Assembly: GCA_021789355.1 (NCBI GenBank)
Contig: JAJYJR010000015.1
Location: 1-25,888, forward strand
Reading direction: 5' to 3'
DNA from: Chloroflexota bacterium
GTDB lineage: Bacteria > Chloroflexota > Limnocylindria > Limnocylindrales > CSP1-4
DNA: 25,888 nucleotides
Under the pieces are notes generated by a model. That model had not been told where the DNA came from. It worked only from the letters and a program-made list of their open reading frames with translations, and did not search any database. A program made the translations under genes and the position numbers. This document shows positions 21,714 to 25,888 of this stretch, piece after piece (positions within the stretch are counted from its first letter, which is position 1; every line of letters starts with the position of its first letter).

Positions 21714-22556
21714 ATGGCCGGTGAGTTCTGCCCGAACTGCGGCACCGCACGCATCGGTGCGTTTCGTTTCTGCCGAACCTGCCAGTACGACTTCGAGGCC
21801 GCCGCCCCGGCGGGCACGATGCAGCAGGCCGCCGCCAGCGTCGGTGCCCCGCCGCCGGGGCAGGGTCGCGGTGCTGCACCCGTCCCGGTCCCAGCGCCAA
21901 CCCCTGTGGTCCCCTCCGGCACGCCAGCCGCGCAGCCGTCCCCGTCGCGTGGAGGAGGCTTCGGCAAGTGGTGGGCGTCCCGATCGCGCCGCACTCGGTG
22001 GATCGTGGTCGCCGTGGTCGTGCTGCTCGCACTGGGCGTGGTAGGGGATCTGACGGGTTCCAACCGGTCGGCCGGTGCCTCTGGCGCCTCGTCCGGACCC
22101 TCGGCCGCCGTCGTGTCACAGGCGCCTGCAGCAGCTGCTCCCGCAACGCCCGCGGTCCCTGCGACCACGCCAGTGGCCGTGGCGGCGCCGCAGGTGACCC
22201 AGAACGAAGGCGGCGCACCAGCGCCTCCCGCACCCGGTGCCACCCCGACCATCCTCTTGAAGCTGAGCGGGAACGGCATCAACACGAGCAAGCCGTTCAG
22301 CGCCACGGGCGATAGTTTCACGATGACCTACGCGTACGACTGCACGTCATTCGGATACGCGGGCAACTTCGTGGTGGATGTCTACGGTACGAACGCGCTG
22401 GATCCGGCCCTGCCGGATGGCGCGGTCAATGAACTCGGCATGAAGGGAGGTCCCACCACGACCACCGTGTACCTCAACGGTCAGCCCGGCCCGTTTCACA
22501 TCGAGGTGAACTCGGAGTGCAGCTGGGGGGTCATCGTCTACGGCACGCCGAAGTAG
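21714..22556 (+). CDS. Zinc-ribbon, single-TM protein with extracytoplasmic domain, 280 aa
   Basis: The ATG at 21714 has GGAGG 9 nt upstream. An N-terminal zinc ribbon (C6, C9, C20, C23) is followed by a Pro/Ala-rich linker, a basic segment and one membrane helix (about 97-114: WIVVAVVVLLALGVVGDL). A long Ala/Pro-rich low-complexity stalk follows, and a C-terminal beta domain (about 180-280) has two Cys (YDCTSFGY, SECSWG). The topology would put the zinc ribbon in the cytoplasm and the beta domain outside. This architecture is common in high-GC bacteria and usually uncharacterised. Its own promoter lies at 21599-21627. Confidence 0.8.
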   Translation: MAGEFCPNCGTARIGAFRFCRTCQYDFEAAAPAGTMQQAAASVGAPPPGQGRGAAPVPVPAPTPVVPSGTPAAQPSPSRGGGFGKWWASRSRRTRWIVVAVVVLLALGVVGDLTGSNRSAGASGASSGPSAAVVSQAPAAAAPATPAVPATTPVAVAAPQVTQNEGGAPAPPAPGATPTILLKLSGNGINTSKPFSATGDSFTMTYAYDCTSFGYAGNFVVDVYGTNALDPALPDGAVNELGMKGGPTTTTVYLNGQPGPFHIEVNSECSWGVIVYGTPK

Positions 22557-22578
22557 CTGGCGGCCCGCGGCTGGACGA

Positions 22579-22995
22579 TCAGGTCCCGGGAGTCGCTGGA
22601 TCGTACAGCGTGAGTTCGAGGAACTCCCGCATCCCGACGAGTCGGTACGCCGTCCGCAGACCGGCAGGCAGGGCACCCCGGCCCACGACGCGCGGCCCGA
22701 CCGCGGCATACTCGCGGCCGCGGATGCGGACCCGGCACCCACCGGCCGCCAGCACGTTCTGACACCAGCGTGCGGCGGGCCCGTACGTGAGCGGGATGTA
22801 GCACCGCTCGCCCCGGCGATGGACCGCCAGTGGGGTCGCGTAGACGCGTCCGCTGCGACGGCCCACGGTGCGCACGAGCCCGATGGGGGAGTGGCGGCCT
22901 CCGGCCAGTCCGAGGCGCACCACCCACGGGTTGAGGTAGCGACGGGCCCACCCGTGGAGGCGTCGATGGCGCAGCGCGTCGGAGAGCGGGAGCAT
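22579..22995 (-). CDS. Deazaflavin (F420-type) nitroreductase/quinone reductase family protein, 138 aa
   Basis: The fold signatures of the Ddn/F420H2-dependent reductase family are visible: VRTVGRRSGR (41-50), the strand VYATPLAVHRRG, the WCQNV motif (77-81), GCRVRIRGRE (86-95) and a C-terminal hydrophobic strand near LELTLYDP. The length is typical. These split-barrel enzymes use reduced F420, or in some members FMN or fatty-acid ligands, so the cofactor here is inferred. The start at ATG 22995 lacks a clear Shine-Dalgarno, but a TAGGCT -10-like box ends 10 nt before it. It is convergent with the zinc-ribbon gene, 22 nt apart. Confidence 0.85.
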   Translation of the reverse strand: MLPLSDALRHRRLHGWARRYLNPWVVRLGLAGGRHSPIGLVRTVGRRSGRVYATPLAVHRRGERCYIPLTYGPAARWCQNVLAAGGCRVRIRGREYAAVGPRVVGRGALPAGLRTAYRLVGMREFLELTLYDPATPGT

Positions 22996-23258
22996 GCCGA
23001 CGAGAAGCCTAGCCGAGCAAGGGGACGGACCTCGTGCAGCGCCCCGGTGTCCGCCGGTTGTCGGCGCGGTCTCGCACCGACTCTCGCGGAGGAGTCGAGG
23101 GAAGGCTCCGTCGCTGACGGTCGGCTGGTCGGCTCGTCAGCCGAGATCGACGGCGGCACCCGGGGCTGAGCCCATCCGCGTGGTGGCGAGCACGACTTGG
23201 TCGCGGCTTATCCCGCGACCCGAGCCGCGCACGGTCGGCCTGCAAGTGGCCTGTGGGC

Positions 23259-23867
23259 TCACCAGACGAACGGAACCAGCCGCCTCGTCCTGCGCCGGTA
23301 CGACGCATACCCCGGCAGGTCCCGAACGAGCAGGCGCTCCTCGGCGGCGATGCGCCGCCCGTAGGCCCGGCCGAACAGCCCGCCCACGACGGCAACGACC
23401 GGAAGACTGCGCGAGGTGCAGCCGAACCCGGTCCACGTCAGGAGCGTGCCGAGATACCCGGGATGGCGGACCAGCCGGTACGGGCCATCCTCCACGACCC
23501 GCTGCTCCTCGCCGGTGCGCAGCGTCCGCGAGTAGGCCGCGCCGAGCGTCCGCATCGACCAGATCCGCACGCCCAGCCCGGACGCCTCCATCGCCAGCCC
23601 GAGGGGCGCGGTCCAGCGCGGCAGGCGAGGCAGGGGCAGGCGCCGCAGCACGAGCGGGAGGGCCGCGCCGAGGACGAACGCCCGGACGATGTCCCGGGTC
23701 GTGCCCCGATCGTCATCGGAGGCGTGCAGGCTGGCCGCACTGCCTCCCTCGCGGACCGTGGCCTCCAGCACGACGAACCCGGCGAGACCCGCGTATCCGG
23801 CGAGCAGCCAGCGGCCTCCGTCAGGTCTCGGCTCGTGTGACGGTGGACGTCTGGACATGGCGTCCAC
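23259..23867 (-). CDS. Isoprenylcysteine carboxyl methyltransferase (ICMT)-like membrane protein, 202 aa
   Basis: Hydrophobic helices occupy about 20-35, 62-75, 87-102 and 140-165. The signature of the ICMT/PEMT-like family is present: VVEDGPYRLVRHPGYLG (124-140) and AAEERLLVRDLPGYASYRRR (174-193). The GPY..VRHPxY motif and the EE(xx)L motif bind SAM and substrate in this family. Bacterial members methylate small molecules or lipids, and the substrate here is unknown. The frame begins at GTG 23867, but ATG 23858 is also possible: TATGCT ends about 9 nt before it, a leaderless-type arrangement. Confidence 0.88.
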   Translation of the reverse strand: MDAMSRRPPSHEPRPDGGRWLLAGYAGLAGFVVLEATVREGGSAASLHASDDDRGTTRDIVRAFVLGAALPLVLRRLPLPRLPRWTAPLGLAMEASGLGVRIWSMRTLGAAYSRTLRTGEEQRVVEDGPYRLVRHPGYLGTLLTWTGFGCTSRSLPVVAVVGGLFGRAYGRRIAAEERLLVRDLPGYASYRRRTRRLVPFVW

Positions 23868-24202
23868 AGCATAGGACGGCCGATCTGCGGGACCAGTTCG
23901 TCCTGCCGGTGGTGCTCGACGCGAGCACCATCATCGAGGACCTCCTGTACCGCACCGGTTCCGGAAGGTCCGTATCCTCGCTGCGGCTGGCGATGGTGCT
24001 CGGCGTGCGCAGACCGGTTGGCAAGACGAAGTTGGTGGCCGCGCTCCGCGCGCCTGAGACGGGCTCGACCTCGATGCCTCAGAGGCGCTCGGGCCGAGGT
24101 GATCCCCGGGGCGACGCGGCCACTCGACGGCTGGCACGAAGACGTCGGCCGTGTCATGGTGGGGTCGGCGTCGGTGCGCAGGAGCAAGGAGGGCGGCGGT
24201 GA
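23837..24202 (+). pseudogene. PIN-domain (VapC-like) remnant
   Basis: In one frame, about 23890-24040 encodes FVLPVVLDASTIIEDLLYRT and then SSLRLAMVLGV. This resembles the first strand and helix of a PIN RNase, with the acidic pair in LDASTIIED. The following residues turn Arg/Pro-rich and lose the later PIN acidic positions, while protein-like sequence (VIPGATRPLDGWHEDV) continues in another frame near 24100-24145. There is no antitoxin gene. A frameshifted or decayed toxin is the best reading; the boundaries are approximate. Confidence 0.35.
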
Positions 24203-24831
24203 ACAATCCGTGGGTTCGACTTCCGGATGCCCCACCGTATGTGCTCCCCGAGGACCTCCCCGGAGCGGTCCCGTTCCAGCTGCACTGTAGGATGCCCGAA
24301 CCGTGGCATGGCCCCATCACGCGAGCGACGGTCCTACTGCTTCTGCGCAACCCGGGACATCACCTGCAGGATCTCGAGGACTCAGGCAATCCGCAGCTCG
24401 TCGGCGTGTGGCGGCGGCAACTCAGTGGGGACCAGCCGTTCCAGTACGTGCTCCCCGAGTTGAGTTGGACGGGCGGCGCCCACTACTGGATCGCCCGCCT
24501 GCGCGTTCTAATCGAGACCGTGGGAGCCGAGCGGCTGTCGGATCGGTTCGCCGTGGCGCAGGCCATCCCGTACGCGTCAAGTTATGAGATCGCACCGATG
24601 GGATCCATCCCGAGCGCCGCGTACACCGGGGCCCTCGTCCGGGCGGCGCTCCAGCGGGGCGCCCTCGTCATCGTGGGTCGCGCGGCGCATCTGTGGGCGA
24701 ACCTCGTTCCCGAGCTGCTGGTGGAACCCACGGCGCCCGTGCTCTCCCAGCCCCGTGCCATGCCCACCCTGACGCCTGAGCGGCTCGGGGCTGCGCTGTT
24801 CGAACAGGTGGTGGATCGGCTGCGAGCCTGA
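24199..24831 (+). CDS. Conserved protein of unknown function, 210 aa
   Basis: The GTG at 24199 has a perfect AAGGAGGG with 5-nt spacing; the longer open frame starts without one. The layout matches a widespread uncharacterised bacterial family as I remember it. It includes ATVLLLLRNPG (a NPG turn after a hydrophobic strand), a Trp-Tyr segment GAHYWIARL, IPYASSYEIAP, then IPSAAYTGALVRAALQRGALVIVGR and SQPRAMPTLTPERLG. The NPG motif is loosely reminiscent of uracil-DNA-glycosylase folds, but the catalytic motif is not clear. It is a probable single-gene transcript, ending in a hairpin at 24830-24866. Confidence 0.75.
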   Translation: MNNPWVRLPDAPPYVLPEDLPGAVPFQLHCRMPEPWHGPITRATVLLLLRNPGHHLQDLEDSGNPQLVGVWRRQLSGDQPFQYVLPELSWTGGAHYWIARLRVLIETVGAERLSDRFAVAQAIPYASSYEIAPMGSIPSAAYTGALVRAALQRGALVIVGRAAHLWANLVPELLVEPTAPVLSQPRAMPTLTPERLGAALFEQVVDRLRA

Positions 24832-24866
24832 GCCACCAACATCTCGCTCCTCAACGTCGGTGGCTC
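24830..24866 (+). terminator. Hairpin overlapping the stop of the 210-aa unknown gene
   Basis: GAGCCACCAAC (24830-24840) and GTCGGTGGCTC (24856-24866) pair over 10 of 11 positions around a 15-nt loop. The stem begins in the stop codon. There is no T run, so terminator function is probable rather than certain. Confidence 0.45.
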
Positions 24867-25105
24867 ACCGCTGCTTTCGGCACCGACCCGCCGACGCTCA
24901 CGGCCGCGGTCGAGACGCATCGCGCTGTGTCCCGGGTGCCGCAGCCCCCCGCCTCTGCGAGCATCCCATGGTCGACGGCTTGCAGGTGACTCGCCGTCAC
25001 GTGGCACCGGGTGACCTACGAGTTGGTCGAGCCGCCCACGTAGCATGATCCACGGCCGTGGGCGGGTCCGAGTCGCCCCGGCGGCCAGCATCGCTCGCCA
25101 GAAAC

Positions 25106-25348
25106 TCAGGCTGTCTCGTCTCCGCCGGAGAGCCGGAACCGCGCCGCCAGCACCCGCAGGGCGGTCGCCTCGTCGGCGCCCACGGCTTCCTCCCACGGCT
25201 GGTACTCACGCGGTGCGCCGCGCACGTCGCGGGCGTAGACGCGCCACAGGTGGGCGTCGGGGTCGTACACCGGCGGAATGACCACCCAGCCGATGGGCAA
25301 GCTGGCGTACACCTCGGCCCATGCTGCGTCGCGGGCATCCTCGCTCAT
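25106..25348 (-). CDS. Small unknown protein, 80 aa
   Basis: The ATG at 25348 begins MSEDARDAAWAEVYASLPIG and the frame ends at 25106. It reads as a compact protein with WVVIPPVYDPDAHLWRVYARD and a helical C-terminus. No family or signal peptide is recognised, and the Shine-Dalgarno is weak. It starts 23 nt after the stop of the TfoX-N gene on the same strand, so the two are likely co-transcribed. Longer starts overlap that gene and give Arg/Pro-rich sequence, so they are rejected. Confidence 0.7.
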   Translation of the reverse strand: MSEDARDAAWAEVYASLPIGWVVIPPVYDPDAHLWRVYARDVRGAPREYQPWEEAVGADEATALRVLAARFRLSGGDETA

Positions 25349-25371
25349 GGGAATGGCCCGGTCATATCCGC

Positions 25372-25713
25372 CTACTTCTTTGCCGGGAGGGTGCGAGTGA
25401 ACGTCGCGGCCCGCTCCAGCCACCCCCGCAGCACCGACTCGTCGGCGAACACCCGCGGCCCGACGGCCATGTAGCCCTTCATCGGGCGACCCGCCATCGG
25501 TGCGAAGGGCGTCCCACCCAGTGCCGCCAGTTCGGAGCGGGCGTCCTCGGGGAGCCGCAGCATGAGTTGGTCGTTGAACGTCCCGCAGCAGAGGTTGCCG
25601 TTCACGAACGCAGCCGGGAACCCGAACATCTGGCGCCGGGTGACGTCGGGTCCGCTCGGGGCCACGCGGTCGAACAGCACCACGACCTCCCGCGGGGAGG
25701 GCCGGAACTGCAT
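25372..25713 (-). CDS. TfoX/Sxy N-terminal domain protein, 113 aa
   Basis: The ATG at 25713 has AAGGAGG 8 nt upstream. The TfoX N-domain pattern is clear: RQMFGFPAAFVNGNLCCG (27-44), MLRLPEDARSEL (51-62), PMAGRPMKGYMAVG (72-85), and a C-terminal WLERA helix. In gammaproteobacteria TfoX/Sxy controls competence. Stand-alone N-domains like this one are common in many bacteria with no proven role, so competence should not be assumed. It probably forms an operon with the 80-aa gene. Confidence 0.88.
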   Translation of the reverse strand: MQFRPSPREVVVLFDRVAPSGPDVTRRQMFGFPAAFVNGNLCCGTFNDQLMLRLPEDARSELAALGGTPFAPMAGRPMKGYMAVGPRVFADESVLRGWLERAATFTRTLPAKK

Positions 25714-25888
25714 CAGGATCCTCCTTGGCTCCTACGGTCCGCGATGTGCGGCGATCGGGGCCCGTCGCCGAGGGGCAGCCCTGTCGCTCCCGCGGGACGT
25801 CGGGACCCCGCGACGCGCCGCGCACATGCATGAGGGGGCCTCCAGCGCGCTCTTCAGGGCGAGCGCCTTGTCGAAGCCCTCCGCCACC

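Noticed and set aside
22994..24202. A 402-codon plus-strand open frame
   Set aside because: Most of it is antisense to the ICMT-like gene and Arg/Pro-rich. Only its last third carries the PIN-like segment, reported separately.
25106..25831. A 241-codon minus-strand frame starting after GGAGG at the right edge
   Set aside because: Its first two thirds overlap the TfoX-N gene in another frame and are Arg/Pro-rich. Only the last 80 codons are protein-like, reported as the gene starting at 25348.
25736..25888. Possible end of a minus-strand gene entering from the right (VAEGFDKALALKSALEAPS)
   Set aside because: The first residues look protein-like, but the frame then becomes Arg-rich before its stop; the window edge prevents a decision.

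Overview
The window is GC-rich, gene-dense bacterial DNA. The taxonomic clues are a deazaflavin (F420-type) reductase family protein, frequent GTG starts, TANNNT -10 boxes lying only a few bases before some start codons, and two SAM-I/IV-type riboswitches. Together these suggest Actinomycetota or a high-GC Chloroflexota lineage (for example Limnocylindria-like). I cannot resolve this further from sequence alone. There is no rRNA, CRISPR array, transposase or integrase in view.

Left edge (1-480): a detached 3' half of a tRNA-Leu(CAA), running from the anticodon loop to CCA, lies on the minus strand at 72-126. It has no 5' half and is followed by three 11-bp-phased TTGCTACC-type repeats. This is the signature of the far attachment site of an element integrated in a tRNA gene. 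By the geometry, the element extends rightward from here, so most of the window is probably accessory DNA. A short secreted or lipoprotein ORF (227-346) overlaps the repeats.

479-4660: two divergent genes for secreted proteins, separated by 842 bp of apparently noncoding DNA. The leftward one is a PKD/Ig-like repeat surface protein carrying an apparent one-base frameshift. The rightward one is a 411-aa secreted protein of unknown function.

4800-9760: two 94-nt SAM riboswitch-like RNAs with a 42-nt identical core. The first has a recognisable promoter and precedes a small ORF and an OLD-family ATPase-TOPRIM nuclease. The second directly precedes a Cys-rich small protein. Between them, on the minus strand, are a QxK-type PD-(D/E)XK nuclease-like protein and a 44-aa ORF. 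A DUF4238 protein follows.

9828-11775: two leftward secreted proteins, one lipoprotein-like and one DUF4352-like.

11926-19482: a rightward defence block. It contains an EVE/PUA-like plus NucS-like nuclease, a HEPN RNase-like protein, a type I restriction-modification system in the order hsdR-hsdS-hsdM with 4-nt overlaps, and a membrane-coiled-coil-membrane protein.

19499-25888: small, mostly metabolic or unknown genes. These are two small unknown proteins, two convergent GIY-YIG nuclease-like proteins, a duplicated YccF membrane protein, a zinc-ribbon membrane protein, an F420-type reductase, an ICMT-like methyltransferase, a PIN-domain remnant, a conserved unknown protein, and a TfoX-N protein with a small partner.

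The most unusual signal is the pairing of SAM-sensing riboswitches with orphan or defence-type genes rather than methionine genes, inside an island that also encodes a SAM-dependent restriction system.
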